Positions 29,801 to 41,042 of a stretch of DNA of 64,000 nt are shown in pieces. Below the pieces are notes generated by a model. It was not told the DNA's origin. It did no database searches and saw only the letters and a program-made list of their open reading frames with translations. Position 1 is the stretch's first letter, and every line of letters starts with the position of its first letter. The stretch spans positions 1,183,165 through 1,247,164 of the forward strand of contig MZZL01000401.1 in NCBI GenBank assembly GCA_002749535.1, in the 5' to 3' direction. Made by a program: the position numbers and the translations under genes. The stretch comes from Apophysomyces variabilis. Taxonomy: Eukaryota; Mucoromycota; Mucoromycetes; Mucorales; Mucoraceae.

Positions 29801-31548
29801 AGCTTTGTCGGAAGATGTACGACCAGATGACAGACGATATCAAAGATGTGACCACGAAGGATGCTAAGGGAAACCCTGTATCTGGTATTCCCCTATTCCG
29901 AAAGTACTTGTTTAATCGCTGTCAAGAAGAGTTCGAACGTGGGTGGAAATCCAATTTACCTAAGCTGGATGAGTCGAATCCAGATGTGATGCTGTCAGAT
30001 GAATACTATGCCGCTGCCAAAGCCAAACGGCAGGGTCTTGGTCTTGTACAATTTATTGGAGAACTGTTTAAACGTGAAATGCTCACCGATCGAATTATGT
30101 ACGAGTGTATGAAACGACTGTGCGAAAGCGGCGCACAGGTGGAAGATGAAGAAGCAGAATCTTTGTGCAAGTTGTTGACAACGATTGGTCAAGTGATGGA
30201 TAGAAATCCAAAGACCAGCTCTTGGATTGATGCGTTCTTCCGCCGAATGAGAGAGGAAATGTTGAAGAGTCCCAATCTATCATCGAGAGTCAAGTTTATG
30301 ATTCAGGTATGGGGGGTAGTTATTGTGTTTGACGCATAAACTGATAGTGGTACATAGGACGTGTTTGATCTGCGTAAGAATCAGTGGGCGCCACGTCGAG
30401 GCAATCAGGTCGGACCAACTACTATTGCACAGATACATCAAGAGGTAGGCAGTGATCGCGTATTGCTTATTTAATCGACCTGTTTTCTTCTTGCAGGCCC
30501 AAAAAGCCAAGAACGAAGAAAAAGAGTCAATGAAGCGAACAGCTAGTTCCCGGGGACAACATTTGTCCAGTCCCATGGCGCGTTCAGGTTCTCATCGCGG
30601 TGGCCGGGAGCTTCAACGCGATGGTTCTTCAGGTGGAACTCCAAAGACCACTGCGGATGGATGGAGCACGGTTGGTACGGCAAGTGCAGGCAGCGCAGTG
30701 AAAGGACGGACGAACGATATGTCACACTTTGGCAAGACCGATCGTAGTAGGACACGAACTAATATTTTGGGACCCTCCAACAGTCCGTTCTTAAGTTTAA
30801 GTCGTGCTGCTGGTATCAAAGCTAGCAGTGACAAATCAGGAGCAGCAAACGATGGACGATCAAGTCCTGCACCAACGATGACGAATATGTTCAGGTATGT
30901 TGTGAGTTTTTATGGATAGTTAATTAAATTTGGCTGCTCTAGTGCTTTGGGCGGCGAAGGTCATGAGGAATCGGACAGACCTGCCGAAAAGAAGAAACCC
31001 CAATTATTACCACGAGGATCAACGCTTTCTAGGGAATCGGATAGCACAAGTGCAGCATCTGAAAAACCAAAAATGAGTGATGAAGCCATCGATCGAAAGG
31101 CGAAGAACATCTTGGATGAGTATCTTAGCATCCGTGATAAACAGGTACGTTGAGCAACAGATCTTATCCAGCTCATTCACAGCTTTGTCTGAAGGAATTA
31201 TATGAATGTATCAAAGAACTTGATCATCCGGACTATCACGTCGTTTTCATCTCGAAGTTGTTGTCTGTTATCGAAGGGAAGCCTACGGATGTAACGCTGG
31301 TGTGTGAGACCATCCCAGAGTTATACAAGCAAGAATTGATTGAAAAAACGGAATTTGTCAAGGCGTTCCAAGGATTCATGGAAGGCTATGAGGATATTAC
31401 AATTGACGTCCCTCAAGCACCTAAATATATTGCGCGACTTCTTGTAGCTGCTGATATTGAACCATCCGAAGTGCTTCCACAAGAAATTGACCAAACCACC
31501 GTCGCACAACTTAAATCCGAATACGAAAAGGCTAAAAGCACAGTGTAA
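26849..31548 (+). CDS. TIF4631: Translation initiation factor eIF4G
   Basis: eIF4G is the cap-complex scaffold that links eIF4E, eIF4A and PABP. The N-terminal ~500 residues are disordered (Ser/Pro/Asn/Gln/His-rich) across several introns; the junctions between 27180 and 27520 are uncertain, with IQFGSINQPASAPQP marking a clear exon. A Glu/Arg/Lys-rich helix of ~140 residues (28507-28935) follows. The eIF4E-binding motif YDPTFLMQF fits YxxxxL-phi (~29100). The MIF4G domain runs ~29590-30310 (VVRKVKALLNKLTLEKFDSI, LIFEKACDEPAFAGMWAQLC). After Ser/Arg-rich linkers comes an MA3 domain (DEAIDRKAKNILDEYLSI to EVLPQEI, ~31080-31500). The stop is TAA at 31546-31548. MA3 is not universal in fungal eIF4G; its presence here is animal-like. 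Confidence 0.94.
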
Positions 31549-31920
31549 AAACAAAAACGCCAAAACAACATATATCTCTTTTTTTCTCGTATATATAGAA
31601 CCGTCTGTTGACGGGTGCCCTTTTGGAGTGTGATAAAAATCTAGTTTTAATTTGACGGAGGTCTGATTTGGACCTTCACGGCATCAGTCGTTTAATCGAA
31701 AAAAAAAAAAGAAAAAAGAGAGTGTGTGTGTGGTGATACATGGATAATCTCATCCGCAGACTTTTTGAGAATGCTTATGGGAAACAAAACTGTGTAAGTA
31801 ATAGCTTTTATAACCGAAAACGAAAGTATTAAGCAATGGGATACTTTGATTGCATAAACAAAACGGCGCGTCATACAAGTAATATAGTAGATCAGGGAGA
31901 GAAGACGTCTCGTACCAGAC
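31549..31920. other. eIF4G 3' region
   Basis: T-rich 3' UTR-like sequence with an A-run followed by (GT)n near 31700-31735. No gene seen. Confidence 0.5.
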
Positions 31921-31941
31921 ACTGTTTATTGAACAATTTTT

Positions 31942-32094
31942 TACGCTACTCTAAATAAATTTTGCGTCCATGCAAGGATCAAGTTTGCGCTAAAAGGGAT
32001 ATATGCGTCTTTAGTAAATGGATTATGCGGGAAATATATTTTATTTACCTCAACTTGGTCCTTCCGTGGACACAAAATTCATTCGAGCAGCGTA
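31942..32094 (-). mobile_element. MITE-like element, second copy
   Basis: Same TA-flanked element with ~45-bp imperfect terminal inverted repeats as at 22045-22195, in the opposite orientation, 153 bp. Confidence 0.75.
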
Positions 32095-32904
32095 AAAGAA
32101 TGTTCATGGTTAGTAAATGGAAGGATAGCTTGACATCTTTTTTTTACTTACCACCGAAGGGTAATCCTACCCAAAGGTAGGGGCCGGCGAGAGAGAGTCA
32201 TGGCTTCCATGAGTGGCCGGTCGAAGGTAACGCACTGCAGAGGACTTGAAGCGATGCAACACCTGGCGAGGACTTGGAAGCAGATGATAATGAACGACAC
32301 CGTGCATAAACAGACAACATTTCTTTTTCAGTTACCTAGTTGAGTGCAGGGAGCTTACTCACACAACCAAGGTGGTTCGGAAGAGAGGCCATGCAGGCTA
32401 AAGGATATAAAAAAGGGATATCAGTCATTCTGTACATATGATCGATGTAAAGTACATACCGGGGATGTTTTGGATAACAGAGCCAAAGAATTGAAAAGGT
32501 GTACTCCCTTCACTTTTAAATAGTACGTGATTACTGAAAGCAAAAATCAGTCATGAATAAGAAATCGATGGATGTCTTATGGATGACAACAATTCAGAGA
32601 TAAGACAACAATTCTCCCAAGAGTAAAAATGGACTTAGTCCGATAGAAGGTCTTGAACAGAATGGAACATCTCTAGAGGAAATAAACCCTCTTCGTTCAT
32701 TTCTATACGTCATTGATGCTATCGTATCCGCGTTTCTGTCAGTTATGGTATCAGAAGCTGTCAGGGCAATCTACCCCAGTTCTGGTTCTGACCAATTGTA
32801 TTGCCTTTACGTTCCAGTTTTATTTTCCCTGAATGTAGCTATGTTCTCCTTTTCTTCTATTTTATCTTAAACTTTGTCTATTAAGCAATCACAAAAGATT
32901 GGAT

Positions 32905-33222
32905 TGCCACGGCATGAACGCTTAGTATCTTGTCATAGATAATGTACCCATCCATACACCAGTCAAGGCTAAGCAGTTGGTCGAAGAAAGAGGATACAAA
33001 TGTCTCTATCTTCCTCTCTACTCTCCCTTTCTCAACCCAATAGAAGAGTTTTGGGCCAAATTGAAGGCTGGGATGAGAAAGGAGCCCTTACAAGCTGACG
33101 ATAACCTTCAAGAGCGTATTGTTCAAGCAGCGCAAAAAATAAAGCGCTCAGACTATCAAGGATGGATCAGACACGCTGAGAGCTTTTCCGTTAGATGCAA
33201 TAATAGAGAACCCCTTCTTTAA
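32905..33222 (+). pseudogene. Tc1/mariner transposase C-terminal fragment, second copy
   Basis: Same truncated frame as at 20917-21233: an upstream in-frame TAG, then YLVIDNVPIHTPVKAK, LYSPFLNPIEEFWAKLKAG and a stop at 33220-33222. Both copies share the same truncation, so the fragment was already dead before the repeat was duplicated. Confidence 0.85.
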
Positions 33223-33408
33223 ATAAACTCGTCTTGCCGTGGTTTGAAATAAACTATCTCGGTAAATAGTGAACATGGACACGACTGTACGCAAAGAAGA
33301 GATCCAATCATGCAAAAACATTTTTTGCATTCCACAAGAACTTGAATCCCAGTCCGCAAATAAAAAAAATAGCAACACGCAGACAAATAGGAAAAACACA
33401 GTAAATGC

Positions 33409-34988
33409 AACTAGTCCATCTGCATTCGCTTCGCTCGTTACGTTACAGCCGCGTGCGGCTGCAGTAAATGAATTTGTGGCCATTTTTAACATATGTTTAC
33501 GGTAACAGAACATATTGCTGAAAATGAAGTCCTCATTTTATGCAAGATATTCAAGGGGTGTACGTAAGTGACTGATATGATATGGTGTTGGGAAATAAAG
33601 ATGCACCAAGTAAGATAAGTAGTCTAAAACGCGAAAAATAATCTGGAGACATAAGAACGTAAATAAGCCAGTGTCGTTTGTGGGCAACAATTTCAGATAG
33701 GCAAAAGAAAAGCAGAATGAAAGTTTGAAGCCTAGGTACCTGCCTCGTATAACATAGCTTCTGGACCTTGATCTTACGTTAAAAAAATACAGAGCGAATG
33801 ACGAAGTTAGCAATAGAATATGTAAGAAACAGAGATAAATTGACAGTGTTCACTAAAGGTTCATGTCTACAGGAACAAAGCAAAGTCCTCCATATAAGAT
33901 CCTATCATTGAGCAATTTCCTCATATATAAAACGGATGGAGTCAATTAGACAATATATTCAACTACTCATTGCACTTTTGCAAAGCACTTGACCCTTCTC
34001 ATTACTGCTGAAGTTTTTACACAATGCCTATTTAATGATCTTCTTAATATTCTTCTACCCACTTATTGCAGCTCAACTTTCTTGACCCACACATCAGGAT
34101 TGCGCCCACCTACCAAAATGCTACTGAGAGCAACTCGACCCTTTGGGCCTTGTCGGAAAGCGTCAGATAATATCTAAGACTAATTTATTCCTCTAATTCA
34201 TTGCTGGACGTATTCTTTTCTCCTAACTAAAGACTTTTATATATCAACTGAAGAGTACGACGGTCGAACCAGCTTGCACGAAACTGGTTGTAGTACCGGC
34301 AAAATGTTTTTGCGCGCAAAAATTACTCGAAAATACAGTATACTTATAGAGAGAAGAGAGATAGAGAGATAGAGAGATATGGACCAAGATTGTTAGTCTT
34401 TTGATGTCAAAGTTCAGAAAAATATCTTGATGATGATATGCTATGTCACATCACCTAAATTTCTGCCTCACGCAGACGTAGACACAACGTTAAGGCAAAA
34501 TTATTTCATTCTATCAACACACAAGACTCGAACTCCTGTAATGCACAGCTTACATTGTACTAGTCAGCGAAATACCTTATTTGGCATCGAATGGGTTTAT
34601 AGCCGCACATAAACACGGCCTGTGCTACATGCTGACTGGTCGAGTGCCCACCAGCCTAGATCTCTCGAGATGACATTCCAGCTAGTGCTTATACCTGGTG
34701 CTCACCTTGCAAAGCTTTCTAAAACCAGCTCATTCAAATATTGCTTATGACCTCATGTACATAATTTTTAAGAAGGATGAAGCAGGTGCTGTCATATGAA
34801 GCCTGAAAGAAATCAAGTAGCCAATAGCATCTTCTTCCGAAGTTATGAATGACATTAGCTAGATCCAATGAGAAAGAGCAAGTATGGGTCTCTTTCGTAA
34901 TGTAAGAAGGTGCTTTTCAAAAACGAAGAAAAGCAGAGCCGTTATATTATACTCTGATAATAACGATGTCATTTAAACAGAGCTAAGT
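33409..34988. other. AT-rich intergenic stretch
   Basis: 1.6 kb without recognisable genes. It includes a perfect small palindrome CAGCCGCGTGCGGCTG (~33447) and a GAGA/GATA-rich run at 34350-34382. Confidence 0.45.
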
Positions 34989-35850
34989 TTAGTGGACCGT
35001 TGGCTTATGTGTCTTGTCCTGATAACCAGTTTGCGAGTCCCAGTTGCCTAGGGAGGTATCGTCATCGTTTTCAGACGTGTCGGCGGGGGTCTTGTCTGCT
35101 GTAGTTGGAGGCTGTTTTGGCACGAGCTTAGAGAGGTCACTCCAAGGGCGTTCGGTAAAAGCAGTGTTCTGCGGTGTCGTTATGCTTGGATCCTCATTGA
35201 CAAGGTTAGGAATAGTCTTTAAATGCTGAAGGAGAGAGTGTCCTGGATCCATGGCTAAAGAAGTTTGGTTGAGAAGAACCAAGCAAGAGCATGGGATGGC
35301 CTAGTTCATATTTTCACTATCTTGGTTGCGCAAGTTTCACCTGTGATTAAACTTGATAAGACAGAAGTTCAACCAGCGCGATCTCTTCTGGAGCTGCTTC
35401 GCCACCAACGGCTTGAAAAGCGAGTCCATCAAAGGCCCGAACAAAATCATCCCTCCATATCTCGTTTAGCTTCGGTATGAACTATCGACGTAAATATTCT
35501 CGTAAGCTAACAAGACAAAAACCAAGCATATTTATGCAACTGTCATTCAAAAATGATAAAACTCTTCCTATCTTACTATCGTTTCTATTTAAACCATTTT
35601 ATCTGCAATTCCAATATCGCATTATGCGCACATCAGAGTAATGTCTGTCGACATGGTGCTTAACTGGTTCTAGATAAACTCCGAGCATTTTTTTTGCGGC
35701 GGCAACGGAGAAAAGCATCGCACACATTGCTAGCGCTGTAATATCATACGTGAATACTTGTATTGCTTCGGCTAGGCAACTGCCTGCTAATCTTTCAGAA
35801 AGACTGTGCTATGATAAGAAGGCTTTTATACTGTTGTTTAACCCTGGCAT
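34989..35850 (-). CDS. Unrecognised three-exon protein, possible membrane anchor
   Basis: I do not recognise the family. On the minus strand exon 1 reads LSERLAGSCLAEAIQVFTYD, a hydrophobic run ITALAMCAMLFSVAAA, then KKMLGVYLEPVKHHVDRHYS. After GATAG exon 2 reads FIPKLNEIWRDDFVRAFDGL and AFQAVGGEAAPEEIALVELL. After CTTTAG exon 3 reads MDPGHSLLQHLKTIPNLVNE and a hydrophilic tail rich in Thr/Asp/Pro ending DKTHKPTVH with a stop at 34989. The most upstream Met (MPGLNNSIKAFLS, 35850) is followed by an in-frame TAG at 35809-35811, so either a later start, a missed exon or a nonsense mutation applies. The splice donors (GTGCGC, GTTTAA) are weak. Coding character is convincing; the gene model is not. 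Confidence 0.5.
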
Positions 35851-36722
35851 TACAAAATAGACAAAATCTGATATAATTCCAAAAAACCGCTGGGTATTCC
35901 TTTTTGTTCTACTGCATTTCTACGTTTCTTATCCTTACTCTTTTTACAATTACCGTTCTAATCAACTTAGCTTTTTTCTCTGTATATCTTTCAAAGTAAT
36001 TGGTGCAGTCCAAGTGTGCCACCCTTTTCTAACTAACCTAAACAATGTGACTTTGTGATACCACTGGATCAGCAGTTTAACCAATGGCTAAAGGGTTGGT
36101 GAGAGATACTAATAACTTTACAACATTTATATCGTAGGGCTGCCAAATGAACGTAGAATAGGAATGGTAACGGTACGTGTACAATATTCTTCCTTTTTCT
36201 ATTCAAGGTCGGAATATAAGAAAGTGTTGTTACGTGGATTGATAACAACGGTAAAACTAGCTTTGCAAACAAGTCTAGAAGGCAAAGCCAAGCCAGGGAC
36301 TTTGGCTCGTCTGAATAGAAGCCATTTGGTTCAAGCTCAGCAATTGTTACACAGTCGACGTCTTGTATCTTTGACATTGACCTTTTCTGCCATGGTTTGG
36401 CTAAGAGCAGCAAGATGCTCTCATCAGTCAAGGATGTAAGTGTCATTTGCAAAACAGCCCATTCAACCCTGCGGGTGTTGTGGAACTTATTCAACCTGCA
36501 TTTGCAGTCCTACTACAACCAATTGTCTTCATTCTTTTAGCATGATGACGTAACGACATCAGGTGATATTTAAACAGCGCTTTAAATTCCGTTAAAAACA
36601 AGGGTATTTTGTGGTTTCCCCCATCTTTTTCTCTTTCTTCGTTTCAAACCACTCTCTTTTCCAAGTGTTTTCTTTTTTCTTTCGCCGCAGTTTCTCAACT
36701 CAACTCAATACATAAATCAGCA
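35851..36722. other. Intergenic region with an intron-like signal and Yra1 promoter
   Basis: It contains a canonical-looking 39-nt intron (36099-36137: GTGAGAG, ACTAATAAC branch, CGTAG) and a plus-strand open frame 36164-36439 (VLLRGLITTVKLALQTSLEG) that ends at a GTAAGT donor. These may belong to an unassigned transcript. The antisense strand is also open. The CCAAT/TGATGACGTA module lies at 36519-36552. Confidence 0.35.
36519..36552 (+). promoter_or_regulatory. CCAAT box plus TGATGACGTA module (Yra1)
   Basis: CCAATTGTC starts at 36519 and TGATGACGTA at 36543, again 24 bp apart. TGACGTAA is a CRE/ATF-type half site. It lies about 170 bp upstream of the Yra1 ATG. Confidence 0.5.
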
Positions 36723-37845
36723 ATGGCATCTGGATTTGGAGTTCTTGATATGGCACTTGACGATGTCATCTCGCAAAACCGTTCCAACAAGCGCAAATCG
36801 ACCAGCCGCACCATCCGAGGCGGCGTCAGCAAGGCTCGTGGAACCCGATCTTCTAACAGGGGCAACAGCTTTTCGGTATGTTGAAGTTAATACAGCACAA
36901 AAGCACTTCGACGCATACACTGCGGGCGAGGGATGGGAAAACAAAAGAGATGCGCTGCTCGTTTAGTTCCGATGGGTACGATGGCGTTGATCAGTTGTTG
37001 TGTGAAATGGATCACACTTTAGCGCATTGGATATCAGCACCTCTTGGCATTTCCGTCCTTCAGTCTTTTCTTTCTTTTTCTTTGTTTTTCTTTTTTAATG
37101 CTTGTGTGTGGAAATGAGTCGTGGAACGTTATCACTGAATTGCCTCCTCCCTTCGACATATCTGCAGCCGTACCCGTCAAGACCTGTACGTAATGCTCCG
37201 ACACAATCTCGTGGTCCGCGAAACAGCCTCGTTGTCGCCAATTTGCATCACAACGTTTCCGAAAAGGATCTTTACGTAAGAACAACCGCAGTGCCCGAAT
37301 TTCGGCCTCCCTAATGACGAAGCACAGGAGCTTTTTGGACAAATTGGAGCACTGAAAAGAGCATTTCTTCACATTGCACCGTCAGGAAAATCATCTGGTG
37401 TAGCCGATATTGTTTTTGTTCGTCCTAATGACGCAGAAAGAGCACGCGCAACCTACAACAATGTCGAATTAGATGGTAAGTGATCAGCCCTGTCATGTGG
37501 TTCCCCCCTTTTATGCTCCTTGATCCCACATGCTTACTGATGCGTATTTGCGCAGGTCGCCCAATGCGCATTTCCTTTGCGCCTTCGATTCCCACCGTTG
37601 CAACCTCTGTCCCTAGTGGAAGAGCTTCAAGCGGACCTCGACGAAATGACAGACCTAACCGTGGTCGTGGTGGTCGTCGTCAGCGTGATTCACGACCTAA
37701 AGCTTCTGAGCAAGACCTTGACGCTCAGATGGACAGCTATATGAGTGGAGGTGGTGTAGCTGTAAGTGAAAATTATTGATTTCTGCCATGCAAAAACGGA
37801 TGCTAATGTGTCACTTTATAGAACGAGGATGTTACGATGAACTAA
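36723..37845 (+). CDS. YRA1: mRNA export adaptor Yra1/ALYREF
   Basis: Yra1 binds mRNA in the nucleus and recruits the Mex67-Mtr2 export receptor as part of TREX. The N-terminal motif LDMALDDVISQNR is the conserved UAP56-binding box. A basic RS/RG segment follows, then one RRM (NSLVVANLHHNVSEKDLY, ELFGQIGALKRAFLHIAPSG, GVADIVFVRPNDAERA). The C terminus is RG-rich (RRNDRPNRGRGGRRQ) and ends in a second conserved box, DLDAQMDSYMSGG. Five exons. The first intron (36877-37166) is unusually long, ~290 nt, for this genome. Long introns are known in yeast YRA1, where splicing is autoregulated, so the same may hold here. ATG at 36723; TAA at 37843-37845. Confidence 0.95.
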
Positions 37846-37968
37846 ATTGAGCGCTGAGTGGAAATTCCTCAATTCTAAAAATAAATATTCTTTTAACGCC
37901 AAATTTCATCTCATTAAAGCCTTTTCTCTTGCTTGGATTTCTTGGCTTTGAAGCTTGACAGTAAATCA

Positions 37969-40524
37969 ATGATACAAACAGAAGCAACTTTAGTTGCATC
38001 TATACAATATTCGGACCGAAACACGACTGACTCCTTCAGGGTTCGTTGCGAATAACACCTATTAGTTACTTTGTCCCCCTTAACTTTTGCCACATGTGCT
38101 TTTTTTACCCTTTTCTTTTTTTGCGCGGTTTAGAGTGACACTGAACACCCCACAGGCACTGATGCAGTCTCAACTAGGTTGAGCAATGCCAAACAAACAT
38201 TCGAAGAGCTTAATGAGTTCTATGAAATGAGGTCCGCACAAAATCAGATACCACGCGTTTTGTTATCCACATGGCTTTCTTGCTCATCGGCTTCTCTTTT
38301 AAATAGAGCACAAATCGAAAAGGAATATGGAGAAAAACTGCTGCAGTTATCGAAACATATGCTCGGCCGGGCAGAGCAGGGATCGCTAGCCGATGCGCTT
38401 TTTCACATTCCTGTGGCACTTGAAACAACTGCTCGAGCGCATGTTGATTTGGCACAACAAATGCATGACCATTTGAAAACCTCGCTCCAGACGTTCGTAA
38501 ACGAGCAGGCGAACAAAACTGATACCGTAAGTCGGTTTTTAAGTGCATATATAATTAATCCTACGTTATCTTACACAACATTTTGTGCCACAAAGGAATA
38601 TCGATCTTTACAAATTTTGGAAGACCGGTATCATCAAAAGCATACGGCGCTACTGCGTGCCAAAGACGATCATTTGGGTGAAACAATGAAATTAGCTGGC
38701 ATGGTGAAATTCTTGAAAGAAAAAGGCCAAGATCTCCCAGAAGCTGAATCTGCTCAGGTAAACTGCTTGTTTATTCTTATATATCAACATGGCTCACACA
38801 AGGCTTAGATCAAAGAGGATATTGAAGAATCCGAACACGTGGTGGCTACCGCAGGTACGTCGTGTCAGATGTAACAGAAACGGATGGAAACTGATATCTT
38901 CTTCATTCACAAGAACATACCTATCAGCAAGCCCAAGCGGACTGGGAGCAGTTACAGGAAACATGGGATATAGATCGTCAATCTACATATGAGACATTCC
39001 GGACGATCGAACAGCAAAGACTGGAATTCATCCGAACCAGCTTGTTGACGTAATGATGCGTATTAATCGAGCAAACCAAATATACTCATATCAGTATGTT
39101 GGAAATCTTAGGTTTGCCAACATGCTCGGAGATGTCCACATAGTAGATGACCAGGTGAGAGAGAGGGATATGAATGACAGCAAAAGCTCTAAAGCAGATT
39201 CCTCGCATGTAAAAGAACTGCAGTCGCATTCGGATGGCAATGGAATCCATGGATATACTGAAAGACATGGAACGATTTGATGAAGAGATTGGTGTTGTCA
39301 GAGGTATATGTTACGATATTATCGAATTCTAACTAATAAGTATTTTAGAGCGAGAAATGGATAGTGCAGACCCGATGTCTAATGTATTTAAGGAAGTGGA
39401 AGACATGTTGGACGACGTAGTTCCTGCCCAAGAAATGCAAAAGGGAGAAGAAGCGAAAGCATCGCAAAAGCCGCAAAAGCCGCAAGAGCAGCACAAGCAG
39501 GAAGAGAGCAATCCACCATGCACTATCAGTAATGCGATTGCTACTGCCAGTACTTCCAGCACAACAGTGGAAGATGCAAGCAGCGCAACAACCCCACCTG
39601 AAATCGTGCCCAACATTTTGCCGGGAAGCCATAGTCCAAGTCCTAAACAAGACAAATTCAAACCTGTGCCTAACCCGGCTTTTCAACCACCAGCTATGGC
39701 GACACATGAAGAAGAACTAAGTGATGATGAGTCATTCGTGCTACAGCCAAAAGCACAACCAAAGGAGGAAAAGTGGATGATATCAACTAGGCGTCAGCCA
39801 CAGCAGCTTCCTGTGAAGACCCAAAACGCACATATTTATGATCGTCAAAGCATGATCGTTGATCCGAAGAGAGTGACTAAACCTATTGCAGCTCATGTTG
39901 ATCCCCTGCTGACAAAACCAGCCCGTCCCGCCCTCAAAATCGATATTCCAAACAGTATCCATCAGAAAAATCATCGTCGTAGCAACAGCAATAGTGACGA
40001 TAACAGCAACGGTATTGCCCCACGACAGGAAGCAAAGCAGGTCATTGATTCCGTCCGCGCACAATTGCGACAAGCTGGATCGACTGTGGAGAAGAGGCAG
40101 AGCAGAAGTCCAGAAAAACCGCGATTCTCTTTAGGTATATTCCATAAAAAAGAAAAAGAAAAAGAGAAACACAAATCACACGATCCAACTCGTCATCCGG
40201 TGCGGGAACAGCAGCCAGTTTTACATCATGGTAAGCAATTTTCCCTCGGGTTTACGCAGTTTCATCTGACCTTACATCTTGCATTTATAGCGCGTGCAAA
40301 ATGGCCTTATGAAGCCAAGGTAAGGCAATATTGTGAATGAACCAAAAGTGGCAATAACTTTCCTTTTCTGCGGAGAATAGATGGATCAAGAAATTTCATT
40401 CCTTTATGGGGATGTTTTAGCAGTGTTCCATAAACAGGCTGATGGCTGGTGGGATGCTGAGATCATGGACGCGAAAAGGAGACTACGAGGACTTGTACCA
40501 GGAAACTACATGGAGATTCTTTGA
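37969..40524 (+). CDS. F-BAR and SH3 domain protein (Cdc15/Imp2/PSTPIP type)
   Basis: This protein likely scaffolds membrane-actin contacts at septa or endocytic sites. The F-BAR region shows LSNAKQTFEELNEFYEMR, IEKEYGEKLLQLSKHMLG, the coiled coils, and FIRTSLLTFANMLGDVHIVD restored across an intron (donor GTAATG at ~39049). A disordered Ser/Pro/Gln/Lys region (~39360-40230) follows, ending in a Lys-rich KKEKEKEKEKHK stretch. The C-terminal SH3 shows ARAKWPYEAK, EISFLYGDVLAVFHKQADGW and LVPGNYMEIL, with TGA at 40522-40524. The proposed first exon (MIQTEATLVASIQYSDRN) is in phase but uses a weak GTTCGT donor, so the start is uncertain. The order F-BAR, long linker, SH3 matches fission yeast Cdc15/Imp2. 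Confidence 0.88.
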
Positions 40525-41042
40525 AACCGCCATAATACAAACGCGTAGGATCCAAATTACGAGGAGCAACAAAAACCAAACTTCAAAAGAAAAAGGAAAA
40601 GAAAACTCTTAGATAATGTCTATTTGCATTAAAAAAGACGCGAAACACCCCTCCACTTTATTGACATACCATATATTACGCCCCTGCCCCACCCGTACAC
40701 CCACCCACCCACCCACCCAACCCCGCACATAGACAAAAAACACGCATTAATACTCACACTACGTTACCTGTTTTCGTTCTACGATTTAAGCGGCCATTTA
40801 TCCTCATCATTATCATCTCCATCGTTCAGATGCAACGTGTTTCCAATACTTTTCCCCTCTTTCTCCCTGTGTGTCGTATCTGCAGTCCAAGACGACGTCT
40901 CACAAAAACTTAATGTCCAGGCGTCGAACGCATTCGGGTTTATGCCACAGAAAATAGGTTCATAATTCATCTTCAATACAGCTGTCCACTATCTAAATCC
41001 ATAAAATCCTCAAATTCCATATATTCACTTTTTCTGCACTGA
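40525..41042. other. Convergent intergenic region
   Basis: Between two stop codons. A run of CCCA repeats lies at about 40696-40721. No gene. Confidence 0.5.

Larger units (their letters stand above)
31921..33408 (+). repeat. Right copy of the 1.49-kb inverted repeat
   Basis: Reverse-complement partner of 20731-22216 (1,488 vs 1,486 bp). The 2-bp length difference is explained by GGGAAATATATTTT here against GGGAAATATTTT there, inside the MITE. A few substitutions were seen by eye, for example near 32394, 32670, 32891 and 33316-33330. Confidence 0.93.

Noticed and set aside
33148..33513. Minus-strand 121-codon frame with hydrophobic stretch
   Set aside because: It is antisense to the Tc1 transposase fragment and runs through the edge of the inverted repeat.
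40696..40721. CCCA-type repeats as a telomere-like tract
   Set aside because: The unit is not the fungal TTAGGG/CCCTAA type and the tract is short, in a normal intergenic position.
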